From the NCBI GenBank assembly GCA_963921795.1, contig OY997652.1:17362440-17426439 (forward strand): a stretch of 64,000 bases of DNA, written 5' to 3'. The stretch comes from Nannobrachium achirus. Lineage: Eukaryota > Chordata > Actinopteri > Myctophiformes > Myctophidae. Positions 1 to 11,512 of this stretch are shown piece by piece. How positions within the stretch are numbered: the stretch's first letter is position 1; each line of letters begins with the position of its first letter. The notes beneath the pieces are model-generated. The model was given only the letters and a program-made list of their open reading frames with translations. It was not told the DNA's origin and searched no databases. A program made the position numbers and the translations under genes.

Positions 1-1582
1 CATATTATTATGTTTCCCATTACCATGTCTTTCTGTGTGAGAGCAATGTACCAAGTTAGATTCCTTGTACAGTATGTTATTAGCCAATACTGATTGTATT
101 CTTATTGACCTGACAGTTACTCTATTTCCCCCCAAAAATAAAAAGCTCTCAAAATATAATGAGACAACCATAAAATAATAAAACCTATTTCAACCAATTT
201 GTTTAGTCTAAATTCATCACCATCAATACACAAAAAAAAGCGATGAAAGCTAATCTCATCTAATCTATAATTCACACCTAGACTTATCAAACATCACCTC
301 TTGGTTTTAATGACAGTGCACCAAATAGCACCACTGTAATGAAATGCTGAATTCACATCATCAGCAGTATTCCACTCCCTTCCGCATTCTGAGAAAGATG
401 TGTTCCATGCATTGTCTGCGGCGAGGCGCCTCGCTGTGGCAGGAGGCAGCGCCAGAAAAAAGCGGTATTAATGAAAGTTAAACTTTCCTCACAAAGCGGC
501 AACCAACCAGAAGGTTGTTGTGGTCAGATTCTGAACTAGGCGTGGACTAGTCGTGCACATGAAGGTGATGTGGATGTTTTCTACACGCTGTTGGAGCGAA
601 TTGTGCGTAAAGATGCCTGGCGTCAGAACAGACCAATAAATACATAACTCCTTGGAAAAGGGTTGAAGTTGTGTAAATAATTGTGTTGTATTTGTTTTCA
701 TGCCCTCTTGACTGGGGATGTTGGCTGTGAAGAATGGAAACTTGTTGGCAAGAGTGTCTCATTAGTGTGTCTCCACCTCCAATGGGTCCTGCTCCCTCTG
801 TGGTTAACCAGCAAGACAATTAAACAGCACTTTTAAATCTGATAATGACAGGTCTCATTCACGGTTATATCAGGGTGGTAGCGATAGTAATTAAGCAAGA
901 ATATCTGAAAACTACATTTTGTTGGGGATAGTATATAATAGCACATGAATAGGCCTAAAATCTCAAATTGCGTAAAAAAAAAGAAATCACACCTAGTGTG
1001 AAGTGAGTAGTGCTATTCATGAGTTAATTTCATTAAGCGTCCCGTGAAGCTTAGCTCCTTCCACGAGCACCGTTCAAAAACTGATAGTTCCGATGCTTGA
1101 TTCTGATTGGCTGAGGCATATTCAAAGCCAAAAAACACACACAACTGGACCGCATGCATCAGTATCACTGCACCAACGGCGTGTTCACAATATTCACCAT
1201 GCCATTCCATGGATTACTGTTCACAATGTACTTTTCCCTATGGAGGCACGGGAAGAGGAGCGATCGTTTGGGTTCCCTCGACAGTCCTCCTGCGTACAGC
1301 ATTGTGCAGGGTTTTACAACAAATGCATTGCTGAATGACGTTAAAACAAGGTGAGCCAAAAAACTGTTCTAGAATCACTGTAAAGCACAGCCTCTTGGGT
1401 CCTATTGCTACAATAGGCTACTATACAATTTACTATTGTAGCATGCGAGACGATCCTAAACACATCAATATGACCATAATGTCAAATGCAGATAAAGGAG
1501 GCAGCATTAGACACATGATAGAAACCCCTCACAGACCAGAGATTTGTGTCATTATCTGTCCAAACTGAACCATACTGTACAC
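1..1582. other. no recognisable feature
   Basis: This is AT-rich unique-looking sequence with short chance frames on both strands. A small GC palindrome (GCGGCGAGGCGCCTCGC) lies near 418-436. I see no exon or named repeat. Confidence 0.5.
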
Positions 1583-1645
1583 CAAGGATTCTCAAAGTGG
1601 GGTCCTGGGACCCCCAGGGGTCCTTTGTGAGGGTTCCAGGATGTC
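1583..1645 (+). mobile_element. hAT-1 MITE left-end fragment
   Basis: A decayed CAGTGGTTCTCAAAGTGGGG-type terminus is followed by the GTCC/GGGACCCC subterminal runs seen in other copies. No right end is found. Confidence 0.55.
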
Positions 1646-1976
1646 ATTGTGTAGTCAAACTAGCCAAACTGTTATGTTAATCTTCAACATCATCTTATGT
1701 GAGCTATATGCAACTTAATGCAGGGAAGTGAAAGAGCTCTCACGATGAATAGCTCAGAACGTAATGTACTGTATTGATCATGTGTTAATTTAATCAATAA
1801 TTTAATTTCTTGACCTTTGACCACCAAACTGCAACATAATGACAGATATTGAGTTGCAGATTTAATGTACAGTATGGATGAGGTTTCATGGCATTGTGTT
1901 GTGATTTGAAGATGATACGTATTATGTAATGATAATGTATTGGGTCATTGAGGACAGTGTGACATACATACTGTTC

Positions 1977-2037
1977 CCACACACACACGCACGCACGCAC
2001 ACATGCACGCACGCACGCACACACACACGCACACGTA

Positions 2038-2081
<44 letters not shown>

Positions 2082-2104
2082 AGCACACACACAGACACAC
2101 ACCA
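1977..2104. repeat. (CA)n microsatellite with CACG interruptions
   Basis: A compound CA/CACG tract directly visible in the sequence. Confidence 0.97.
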
Positions 2105-2469
2105 TACCATACTTTACATACATACATGCATACCTACCTACAGTACTGTACATTCATACCTACACAAAACCAATGTTAACTAAAGAAAATAACTATAACT
2201 ACAATTGAAAAATAAACATGTTAACAGAAATACAAATACTAGGCGTTACAAGATAGGCTATTAAGGCTAATGAAACAGTATCTGACTGAAACTGTGTTCT
2301 TATACAACATTAAAAAAAGGAAAAGTTTGAGCCTATTATTGTGGTTGCAAATGAAATCTACCTTCCATTTGTTGAACTGTGCAACTTTTAACTGTGAGTA
2401 CCTCTTTTTCAATGAAAAAATACTTTTTCTGACCTTTTGGATTCTCACCCCTCATACTACGATAAAAAA

Positions 2470-2474
2470 TAATA

Positions 2475-2517
<43 letters not shown>
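2470..2517. repeat. (TA)n microsatellite
   Basis: An uninterrupted TA run, with AT-rich ACTAAAAC-type sequence after it (2518-2650). Confidence 0.95.
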
Positions 2518-2520
<3 letters not shown>

Positions 2521-2654
2521 AAACTAAAACAAATACAAATTAAACTAAAACTAAGCATTTACACTAAATTAAAAACTAAACTTGCAAACCCACTATAATA
2601 ACAAATACCTGAAATTCATTCACATAAATTCAAAACTGTAAACTAAAGAACATT

Positions 2655-2865
2655 TTTAATATAATAACATATACATGTAGATATAATAACCTTCACAGCG
2701 ACACAAACACTACATACTTGCATACATACATACGTACAGTACATACACAGTACATAAATACATACACAAAAAATAAACACATACCGTATGTAAGTAGGCC
2801 TATGTGGGTATAATACCCACATACATACCCTCATACATACATACATGCATACATACTAACCCTTT
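2655..2865. repeat. ACAT/ATAC-rich degenerate microsatellite
   Basis: Interrupted ACATACAT repeats, with no other structure. Confidence 0.8.
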
Positions 2866-3094
2866 ATTATTTATAGGTGGTGAGTGATGATTCAGTTTGA
2901 AGTATTCCTCTGAAAGAAAGCAGCGGGCCCGGAGAACGAGATGACACCATCACACTGAGGTTTATTACACATATAGATATACTGGTCACATACTGTTCTA
3001 AAGAACAGTATGTAATAGCAAAACACCACAGATGCATCTGGTATCATTGTGCGTCTCTGTACTGATAAAGCGGTGATGGCCATGGCATCGTTTA

Positions 3095-3275
3095 TGGTCG
3101 CCGTCGGGCAGAAACCTCTTACAGTATCTAAATATTTAAAATTGTTGTGCTTTTTCGTAAATAAGTGCCCTACTTGATCATACTACAGTGTCACAAAAAG
3201 CATCAAAAGTAGCAGGTCTGCAAGCTCGAAACGTGGCACTACACGTTTTGAGCTTTTAGATCAGCATTTAATGGT
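3095..3275 (+). mobile_element. decayed family D MITE with core hairpin
   Basis: GTCGCCGTCGGGCAGAAACC resembles the family D terminus (ATATCGTCGTTGTCGGGTGG). It is followed at 3200-3262 by a degenerate copy of the shared core hairpin. Confidence 0.5.
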
Positions 3276-3382
3276 CAAACGGATAAATCTCAGTCACTGA
3301 CTATAGATAAAACACATACATAAGCACATGCTGTGACACACACCTACACACACATACTGTACATACATACAGTGGTATACCC

Positions 3383-3553
3383 CAGTGGTTCTCAAAGTGG
3401 ATTCCAGGGACTCTGTGGGTTCCTTTAGGGGGGTCTAAATGGACCCATACAAGTCTGTAACTCCTCTGACAGTGTACAAATGGAACCAAATTCATTTGCA
3501 TACTGTCAGAGTTAAGGGGAGACCTTGACATTTTTAAAGTTTGAGAAACACAG
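3383..3553. mobile_element. hAT-1 MITE with type-2 hairpin
   Basis: The CAGTGGTTCTCAAAGTGG left end and GTTTGAGAAACACAG right end are inverted repeats. The centre has the TGTACAAATGGAACCAAATT hairpin. Flanks GTATACCC and GTGTAGCC (6/8) fit a decayed 8-bp target duplication. Confidence 0.75.
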
Positions 3554-3561
3554 GTGTAGCC

Positions 3562-3634
3562 TACCAGTCAAAAGTTTGGACACAGCTTCTCAATCAATGT
3601 GTGTGAGAAGCTGTGTCCCAACTACTGACTGGTA
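3562..3634. mobile_element. Tc1/mariner-like short palindromic element
   Basis: TACCAGTCAAAAGTTTGGAC at the left is mirrored by CTGACTGGTA at the right, with inner arms ACACAGCTTCTCA/TGAGAAGCTGTGT. TA at both ends fits a Tc1/mariner target. It is a two-ended remnant without a body. Confidence 0.7.
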
Positions 3635-3654
3635 GGGTACATAAACACATACAT

Positions 3655-3740
3655 ACAGTAGACACACATACATTATTACATACACACACACATACTGTAC
3701 ACAGACTACACTCTCGTACACACAGACACACTGCAGCTCG
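3655..3740. repeat. CA-rich degenerate microsatellite
   Basis: Interrupted ACACACAT/ACACAG runs. Confidence 0.75.
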
Positions 3741-4274
3741 GCTAAAGATCAATTATGGCACACCCTCCCGAAGCAGAGCCCCAACATCCTACCTTTATTT
3801 GCAGTGATTAAAACGTGACTCCAAGCTGATTCTGACCAGATCTAGACTGCAAACGATGGGGACCAAACATCGGTGCAGTAATGCGCTAGACTGTGCTTTG
3901 GCCGCATCCCACCATCACAAATGTATGTAATGGCGCCATGCGTTCTATGAGAACGGGACCAGCTGTGTGTTATGTCTTGTGACCGGTCCCACTCGGTTTG
4001 ACACCTTCGGCCACTTCCCTCTTTTCCCTTGCCAAGAGCACTGGTCTGAGGAGCCTCTGTGCCCACCCTCGGAGAACAAACACGGTCAAGACTTTCACAG
4101 TGCGCCCCTTTGCCCATCCCCAGTGTACGGGCAGTGCCAGCACTTGTAACTGGAGAGCGAGGGGGGGGCGAAACAGCTGCTGCTAGTCTCCCCCTGCATC
4201 TGCCACAACTGTGATCTCATGGAACAAAGCTAGAATGCAACCACAAGGCTCTGACTGCTCCCGCCTTTGTCCTC

Positions 4275-4298
4275 GGTCTGTCTGTCTGTCTGTCTGTC
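4275..4298. repeat. (CTGT)n microsatellite
   Basis: About five CTGT units just before a family E element. Confidence 0.85.
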
Positions 4299-4302
4299 AA
4301 TC

Positions 4303-4871
4303 GATTTATGGCTTATCGTGCGACGGTGTCGTGCGACGTAGAAAAAAAAGAGAGCTGCAAGCTCACGACAGGCCGTGTTGTGAGTAGGGATGGGACAATA
4401 CGCGATATTATCGTTTATCGTTATAACAAACACTTAGGATAATCGTATCGTGGAGATTAAATTTATCGTGATATCGTCCTCCGTCATGGGATCGTCTGGG
4501 ATCAATTCACGTTTTATTTGCTGAGCTGCATATCCGGTACCACTTAAACTCTATAATTGGTAAAAGGTACTTATAATATACGTACTTGATAGTCTTTTTT
4601 CACTCTCTATCAAATGTCTTTGCCAAAAAATAGCAGATCTACAAGCTCACAACGCATCGCTTGTAGATCTGCTATTTTTTGGCAAATGTTCCGCCCCAGG
4701 ATAAAGGATTTTGATTATGGTGATAATATCGTAAATCTAGTTTTCAATATTCTTTTGTCACAATAATCGTGATATGACATTTTCATAGCGTCCCATCCCT
4801 ACAGTAGTTGTGAGCTTGCAGATCGGCTATTTTCGGCACGTGACACCATCGTATGACGGACCATAAATTAA
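4303..4871. mobile_element. family E hairpin MITE split by another element
   Basis: The outer arms (GATTTATG...GTGCGACGGTGTCG, and CACGTGACACCATCGTATGACG...CATAAATT) are inverted copies. The right inner arm is GCTTGCAGATCGGCTATTTTC. The loop is occupied by the hAT-2 element 4385-4801. Confidence 0.7.
4385..4801. mobile_element. hAT-2 MITE nested in family E
   Basis: The ends are TAGGGATGGGACAATA and CGTCCCATCCCTA. The centre (4622-4684) is the core hairpin within GCCAAAAAATAGC arms. GTTGTGAG flanks the left end and recurs 5 bp past the right end. Confidence 0.82.
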
Positions 4872-5440
4872 GACTGCCTCTCTCTCGTCTGGTGTGTCCC
4901 CCCCCCTCCCCCACACACACACACTTTCTCTCCCAGAGACAGTACAGACATTTATCTTAAATCTTCAGTCAATCATCAGCCGTTGCTACTTTGCCTCTTT
5001 ATTTTACATGTTTAACCTCACTATGTGTCATGAGGGATCCCGCTGTAGCTGAATGCTCAAGCCAAGATATCCTTTTTCTTTTTTTCATCTTCAGTATAAT
5101 CTCTGCCAACTAATGCGCATATCCAGTAATGCGCTTTCCAGCGTTCCCCTATATGCTTCAGCAGCAAACTGTTGTGCGACGTGTCGCTTGAGAGAAAACA
5201 ACATATTTTCAACCATGATTAATATACAATGTTATTTTTATCGAGCAACCCAGCACACAGTCGCCGCAACCTAAATCTGGCTTCAGAGGGTGTCTCAGGC
5301 AAATTGTCGGCAAACATTTTTGCCTGGAACAGGCTTCCTCTAATCCCATTCACAGATCCTGCAGGCCTCCTTAACACTTACTCAATGAGGTGATGACAGC
5401 TGCTTTTGACAGCACACCTGAGCACAGCTACCTCGCTCTC
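4872..5440. other. no gene seen; C-rich and CA runs at 4895-4925
   Basis: Unique-looking sequence without splice-supported frames. Confidence 0.45.
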
Positions 5441-5762
5441 TCTCTGTCCGTCTCTCTCTCTCTCACACCCTCCCCTCCACACACACACACTCACTTTCTC
5501 TCCTCCAGTAAGAGATTCAAAGACGTTTGGGAGACCGACAGACCGTTCCTGTGTTGCATTATCCAGGCACAAAGCAGAATTATGGCACTCATCCACATCT
5601 CTGCAAAGGAAATACCAGCTGCTTATGCATTCTCACACACTGACACACATACTGTATGCACAGACACACGTAGACAAATATAAATCCACACACACACAAT
5701 CCACACATGTACAAGCGTGCACACACGAACGCACGCACGCATGCACGCACACACACACAAAA
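5440..5762. repeat. CT- and CA-rich microsatellite stretches
   Basis: TCTC and CACA runs at 5440-5500 and interrupted ACAC/ACGC at 5632-5762. Confidence 0.8.
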
Positions 5763-5892
5763 TGAAGACAAAAATGAGGACACCTATGCTACCAGCAACA
5801 GCATCATATGAACAGTTTCCAAATGATATTCCGCTTGTCACCTCACAGTGTGACAGGAGGATTAACACCTACTGTACCACACAATGCCACAA

Positions 5893-5897
<5 letters not shown>

Positions 5898-5990
<93 letters not shown>

Positions 5991-5991
5991 T
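5898..5991. repeat. (TG)n microsatellite
   Basis: An almost pure TG tract of about 94 bp. Confidence 0.98.
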
Positions 5992-6444
5992 GAAAGAGTC
6001 AATAAAAAGGTACACGGGGCACACACACATGGACACATGGAGCTCCACATTAACTGAATTCATACATTACTTACACTTCTGGGACCTTCACCATCATCGG
6101 CCACTGCTGTGTTTGTCCCTCGTCAACGAGTAATTGGAAAACAAAATGGTGATTAATGACTCAGCGTAACAATTCCGCTGTGATCCATTAAATCTGCCAC
6201 AAATAAGGCCTGGCACGTGTGCTTCTATTGTTAGATATGGTGAAGGTGAGGCACGCAGCCAGCTGTGTGTGCACTGTAGGTATGGGACAGTGTGAGTCCA
6301 CCAGACACTCTTGTGTCTAGGAAGGCTCAGCGTGGGATTAGGGACAAATCCCTCCTTTCAGACATTGTTTATGAGTATAGCTACAAACTTCTGACTCTGT
6401 CCGGCGTTAAACACCGTCCCTCAGGGAGCCAGGTGACTCCAGAG
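5992..6444. other. no recognisable feature
   Basis: Unique-looking sequence. No exon or repeat was recognised. Confidence 0.4.
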
Positions 6445-6557
6445 TAGGGATGGGACGATAATCGGTAATCGTTATTATCTTTTTTTCACTCTCTAGCAAA
6501 TCTCCACCCCAAGATAATGGACGTTTGGGATATTTTGATTATATCGTCCCATCCCTA
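6445..6557. mobile_element. hAT-2 MITE, internally deleted
   Basis: TAGGGATGGGACGATA and TATCGTCCCATCCCTA ends are flanked by perfect 8-bp duplications CTCCAGAG at 6437-6444 and 6558-6565. This copy fixes the family boundaries and the hAT-type target length. The core hairpin is missing. Confidence 0.93.
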
Positions 6558-7148
6558 CTCCAGAGATGTCCAGCGTGGGCGCCTCCACCCTGCAGGTACT
6601 GCGCTGTCACAGAGGCACATTCCAGGTGCCTCTCCTCACATGCTGCACACCGGTGCACTAGTCGGGACTAAGCATAGTGGATTTATGATGCCGTGAAACA
6701 AGTTCAACATGCTTCCAGGAGGTGACATACACTATGACAACTAGGAATGGAATCCTTTAGGATTTTAATGATTCCTGTTCCTTAACGATTCCCTCTTAAT
6801 GGTCCAAACAGATTCCTACTGTATAGGGGAGTGGTTCTGTATGGTAACAATGAACTCTGTTCCCGGAAACGGTACCAAATGAGATGGAACCGAATTTGTT
6901 GTATCCGGTTCTCCTGGGTCCTCTGGTTCTGGATCCCAACTCTAATGGGGTCAGGGTACTGTACAGTAGGTCTAGCAGCTGCTATCATCAGGTCAGGTGT
7001 GCCCATGCAAGTGACTGGAGAATACAAAAACAAAGGCTTGGGCCCAATGACCCAGTCTGTTTATGTATTACTAGAAGCTCGGGCGGCCCAGCGTCTAGTC
7101 GGCGACCTGGCCAACTCGGAACAATGTAAATAGGGAATGAATGCCCCG
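6558..7148. other. no gene seen
   Basis: Repeated GGAATGG/ATTCC and GGTTCTG motifs at 6742-6930 may be an unrecognised repeat. Nothing else is supported. Confidence 0.35.
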
Positions 7149-7586
7149 CCCTTTAATGCAAACCCCATTATACCTGTTTTCATAGGACCCGTTTTGACCA
7201 TCTGTCTGCCTGTGTCCATTTATGCCCATATATGGAGATATCTGTATCTGTCTGTCTGTCGGCGTCCATTTTATGTCCATATATGGAGATCACTGCAGTT
7301 ATAGTCTGGGTCCATTTTATGCCCATATATGGAAATATCTGTCTATCTGCGTCCATTTTATGCCCATATATGGAGATCTCTGTATCTGTCTGTCTGTCTG
7401 TGTCCCTTTTATGCCCGTATATGGAGATCTTTGTGATTCTGCGTCCATTGTATGCCCATATATGCCATATATGGAGATATCTGTTTATCTGCGTCCATTT
7501 TATGCCCATATATGAGATCTCTGTCGCTTTTACATGGTCAAAACGGGTCCTATGACAACAGGTATAATGGGGTTTGCATTAAAGGG
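7149..7586. repeat. foldback unit: 52-bp inverted repeats around a CArG tandem array
   Basis: Sequence 7149-7200 (from CCCTTTAATGC to GTTTTGACCA) returns inverted at 7535-7586 with two or three differences. Between them, units of about 46-56 bp repeat: GTCCATTTTATG, CCATATATGG, AGAT, then CTGT runs. Perfect CCATATATGG lies at 7226, 7277, 7323, 7364 and 7465. Confidence 0.85.
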
Positions 7587-8310
7587 GTAACCGGCACTGT
7601 GTCTGCAACACAGTCGGAGGCACAGACAGATACAGAGATCTCCATAATGGGAATAAAGGGACACAGACAAACAGATGGAGGAGGAGACAAACTTAATGCA
7701 AACCCCATTATACCTGTTGTCATAGGACCCGTTTTGACCATCTGTTTGCCTGTGTCCATTTATGCCCATATATGGAGATATTTGTATGTCTGTCTGTCTG
7801 CGTCCACTTTATGCCCATATATGGAGATCTTTGACCATCTGTTTGCCTGTGTCCATTTATGCCCATATATGGAGATATCTGTATCTGTCTGTCTGCATCC
7901 ATTTTATGCCCATATATGGAGATCTATGCAGACACAGTGCCAGTTCCGGAAAATCCTGATGTCAGACATCAGAATCCGAACCTTTCGTGCTGGTTCCAGA
8001 AAATCGTGTATCGGGTCGGGTTGAGGCCGAGCACTGCACTACCTGCTGCGGTGGGGAACGCGCGTGCCGAATTTGAAATAGGGAATGAATGCCCCACCCT
8101 TTAATGCAAACCCCATGAATGCCCCACCCTTTAATGCAAACCCCAATATACCTGTTGTCATAGGACCCGTTTTGACCATCTGTTTGTCTTTGTCCACTTA
8201 TGCCCATATATGAAGATCTCTGCACACACAGTACCGGTTGTGGAAAACTCTGATGTCAGACATCAGCTCTGCATACGGGCATTCATTTTATTCCCATATA
8301 TGGAGAACGC
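7587..8310. repeat. further copies of the same repeat unit with CArG motifs
   Basis: The TTAATGCAAACCCCATTATA motif restarts at 7693 and again at 8127. CCATATATGG lies at 7766, 7815, 7863, 7910 and 8294. The order is irregular, suggesting unequal exchange or nested insertion. Confidence 0.75.
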
Positions 8311-8449
8311 GCGTGCCGGTGGGATGAACGGTTCTCGAGATACGCGGATTACATACATACATACACACTCACAGAGATTTTTTGTTGACTCATGTGGCGT
8401 GCGTGATGTCAGAGCCTTTTATGAAGTGATGTCACAATGAGTCAGCGCT

Positions 8450-8700
8450 TGCGCCGATTTCCTCCGGAACAGCCTGATGTCAACAATCAGCCCGCATAAG
8501 GAGATTCCGAACGTTTCGCGCCGGTTAGGGAAAACCGCGCGTCGGGTCGGGTCGAGGCCCGGCACTGCACTCCGTGCCGCGGCGGGGAACGCGCGTGCCG
8601 AATCTGAAGCCGGTGGGACGAACGGTTCTCGAGATACGCGGATTACAGACAGACACGCAGACACGCACGCACGCAGAGACTTCTCGCATTTATAGATAGA
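8450..8700 (+). repeat. GC-rich repeat tail ending in CAGA/CACG microsatellite
   Basis: The block with GTCGGGTCGGGTCGAGG and GGTTCTCGAGATACGCGG followed by a short microsatellite and ATTTATAGATAGATA also occurs in shorter form at 7975-8090 and 8300-8370. Family unknown; it resembles the 3' ends of dispersed fish repeats. Confidence 0.55.
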
Positions 8701-9650
8701 TATACAGTGGTACACTGTTAAGTCCAGAGCATCCATTTTACTCCTTCAAGAGTGTTTAATGTAAAGTTACAAATGCATAATAAGGTCATCCATACAGTAT
8801 GCATAAGTAGACAGATAATTGTGAAATCCTTTTATCCTCGATTAACTGAACCACCAAACAATATAATGACAAGAACACCACATGCGGACGTGCATAATAC
8901 AAGCGGCAATTACTGTACGGTAACAATGAACTTTGACCTTGACCTTGGGCACAGGAAATTGTGAACTTGAGCTGCAAGGCCATAACATTGTCTTTTTTCA
9001 AGCGGATTTTTTTATTTGGAAGCTGTTTGATTCTATTACCCGCCTGGCATATGATCTGCGCACAGATCGTCTGTATGTGCGCGAACGTGCCCTCGCAGGA
9101 TATAGCCCACAGCTCGGCGTTTTACATGGTTTTTTCTGTAAACAGCGGCAGATACAGCCTGACAACGGATATTTCTTTTTCCAATGGGATTGTTTTTTTC
9201 GAAAGCTGCGGTCCGGTCTGCAACGCTGGTACATGTTACATGCACAGATCGTGCGCGATGCCTGCACGTGCCCACGTTAAAAGGTAAGGACAATTTGGCA
9301 GTTGCGGAGTTCAGGCTATGTTTAAAATGGCAGAGAAAAGGTTAACGCTGTTCACCCGTTTACCTGTATTCCATTTGTTGCAATAAATGGTTAAATCTAC
9401 TTTGACGTGAGTGTCTCTGACTAAAACTGTGTCCGCAGGGTTGGAAGACACTAGACAAGTCTTGGCATTTTCTTTCACCTACGTTTTGTTTGGTTCTGAA
9501 ACTACCATGCATGTTTTTTTTAACATGGCTTTCACTCAGTTTCAGACAATTTAAACACAATTTCAAAGGTCTCTCCTTCTCTACCTCGCACACACATGAT
9601 GTCATCCATCTCCAAAAACGGTGTGCTGGGCCCCTCGCATGGAAAAGACA
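8701..9650. other. no gene supported
   Basis: Overlapping open frames at 8933-9293 on both strands show no recognisable domain or splice support. CAGATCGT and GCGCGAACG motifs recur locally near 9060 and 9240. Confidence 0.35.
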
Positions 9651-9659
9651 GAGGTAGGT

Positions 9660-9692
9660 GCACGCACGCACGCGCGCACACACACACTTACA
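9660..9692. repeat. CACG/CA microsatellite
   Basis: A short alternating purine-pyrimidine tract. Confidence 0.85.
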
Positions 9693-9921
9693 CTTTAAAA
9701 AGGTGTACAAAACACACTTCCCAACCATATTAACCAGCTAACGGGGAAAGGGGGAGCCACGCAATCAAAGTATTGTCTTTACTGAACTAACTGCAGAACT
9801 TTTCAAACATAACACCAGCTAAACTATCTGGAGGAGAGGAACAGACATCTGCCTCATCTGTCAACACATCATAACTGAGCCAATAACACACTCCAAGCTC
9901 CCAGTGAGGCAGCGGAAAGGT

Positions 9922-9923
<2 letters not shown>
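9693..9923. other. no recognisable feature
   Basis: Unique-looking spacer before the GA tract. Confidence 0.4.

Positions 9924-9983
<60 letters not shown>
9924..9983. repeat. (GA)n microsatellite
   Basis: A pure AG run; purine-rich sequence continues to 10060. Confidence 0.97.
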
Positions 9984-9986
<3 letters not shown>

Positions 9987-10065
9987 AGACAGAAAGAGAG
10001 AAGGAGACGGAGAGACTGAGACATACAGACAGAGAGAAGGGGGGGAGAAACAGGCAGACAAACAG

Positions 10066-10067
10066 GC

Positions 10068-10114
<47 letters not shown>

Positions 10115-10116
10115 GA
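10066..10116. repeat. (CAGA)n microsatellite
   Basis: About a dozen CAGA units. Confidence 0.95.
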
Positions 10117-10179
10117 CCCTGAGACAGACAGACAGACAGAGCGAGAAAGTCAGAAAGCAGAAAGACAGAGGCTCTAGGG

Positions 10180-10430
10180 CAGCGGTTCTCAACCTTTTCA
10201 GGCTGTGGCCCCCAAACTAATCTTATTTTAACTGGGGACCCCCCTCCCTGACGAACACTAAGAGTTGAGGAATTGCATTTTGTATAACATGGTTCTATTG
10301 TGAAAATAGCAGATCTACATACTCACAACGCCTCGCACTGCGAGGCGTTGTGAGCATGTAGATCAGCTATTTTCACAATTTCTGTCTCTAATATTTGACA
10401 ATTTGGCCAATGTATAATTGAGAACCACTG
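10180..10430. mobile_element. hAT-1 MITE with core hairpin
   Basis: The ends are CAGCGGTTCTCAACC and GAGAACCACTG. The core palindrome with CGCCTCGC loop lies at 10308-10380. The left body matches the right half of 57751-58197. Flanking 8-mers (CTCTAGGG, CTCAGTGA) do not match, so one flank has changed. Confidence 0.82.
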
Positions 10431-10740
10431 CTCAGTGAACCACTGCTCAGTGTAGCTCCATGCTGCTCCATTCTCTGCAGGTCTCAGCTCCAGTCCTCTC
10501 CTGGGAGTGTGAGCCCGCAGAGGGCAACCTGAGCCCCATGATGTCATCCTCAGAGAGAGCATGGACTACCGGCAGCCAGTGAGAAAGTGTACCAAACCCA
10601 AAATCAACATCACACAATTACTGGGGTTAATTGTATTTACTGTAGAACAGCTGGGCTGGATTAGGAAGGCCACTGATAAAAGTATGGTACAAGTGTTACT
10701 GTAGCAAGTTCTAACAGCCTCACCAAGCCTGCTGCCTTAG

Positions 10741-11512
10741 CAGAGGTGGAAAAAGTACTCACACCAAAGTACCTATGAGAGTGGTACAATGCATTTCAAT
10801 GGGAAAGGGGCGGTTTCATGCCAGTAGAGGATATCTGCGCGCCGCGCCGACCTTGCGTTTATGCTGGAGTAGATGAATTCTCCACGCAGATTCTGGTTTC
10901 CCCCTCTGTCCAATCAGGTGAGTCGAAGGCGGAATGGGGAGGGTTCTGGGAGTGACTGACAGGCGCGGCACTGGCTTTGGGACAGAATGCGCTCGCTGTG
11001 TTTTCAGTCAGCCGCGCACCAATAAAGTTTATCCGCTGGCGACCATATTTTGGTGTGTGCGCACCCTTAGGCTGCACCCACACCACAGTACCTATGAGAG
11101 TGGAATCCCCATCCCGCCAATGCATTTCAATGGTAAAGGGGCGGTTTCATGCCAGTAGAGGATATCTGCGCGCAACCTTGTGTTTATGCTGGAGTAGTTA
11201 CATTCTCTGGTTTCCCCCTCTGTCCAATCGGGTGAGTCGAAGGCGGAATGGGGAGGGTTCTGGAAGTGACTGACAGGCGCGTGACTGGCTTTGGGAAAGA
11301 ATGCGCTCTCTGGGTTTTTAGTCAGCCGAACAAAAATAGTTTATCCGCTGGCGACCATACTTTGGTGTGTGTGCACCCTTACTTGTAAAAGTCTGGAATT
11401 CAAAATGTATTTGAGTTAAAGTACAAATGTATTGGCCTCAACATGTACTTAAAGTACCAAAGGTAAAAGTACTCACACCGTGCAAAGTAAATAGCAGTCT
11501 ACGTAGTGTTGA
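10741..11512. mobile_element. hAT-4 MITE remnants around the tandem duplication
   Basis: GGTGGAAAAAGTACTCACAC at 10745 and AAAGTACTCACACCGTGC at 11466 match the GTGGAAAAAGTACTC-type terminus. The 319-bp duplication lies between them. Confidence 0.45.
10760..11381 (+). repeat. tandem duplication, period about 319 bp
   Basis: ACACCAAAGTACCTATGAGA at 10761 recurs as ACACCACAGTACCTATGAGA at 11080. The two units stay alignable to GGTGTGTGTGCACCCTTA near 11380 with small indels. Each holds GGGGCGGTTTCATGCCAGTA and ends in GTTTATCCGCTGGCGACCAT. No coding call. Confidence 0.88.

Noticed and set aside
7226-7919. Spaced repeats considered as a CRISPR array
   Set aside because: Units are not uniform, spacers are themselves CTGT microsatellite, and the genome is a fish.
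8933-9293. Open frames of about 85-115 codons on both strands
   Set aside because: Three overlapping frames, no domain, no splice support; best explained by chance in GC-richer DNA.
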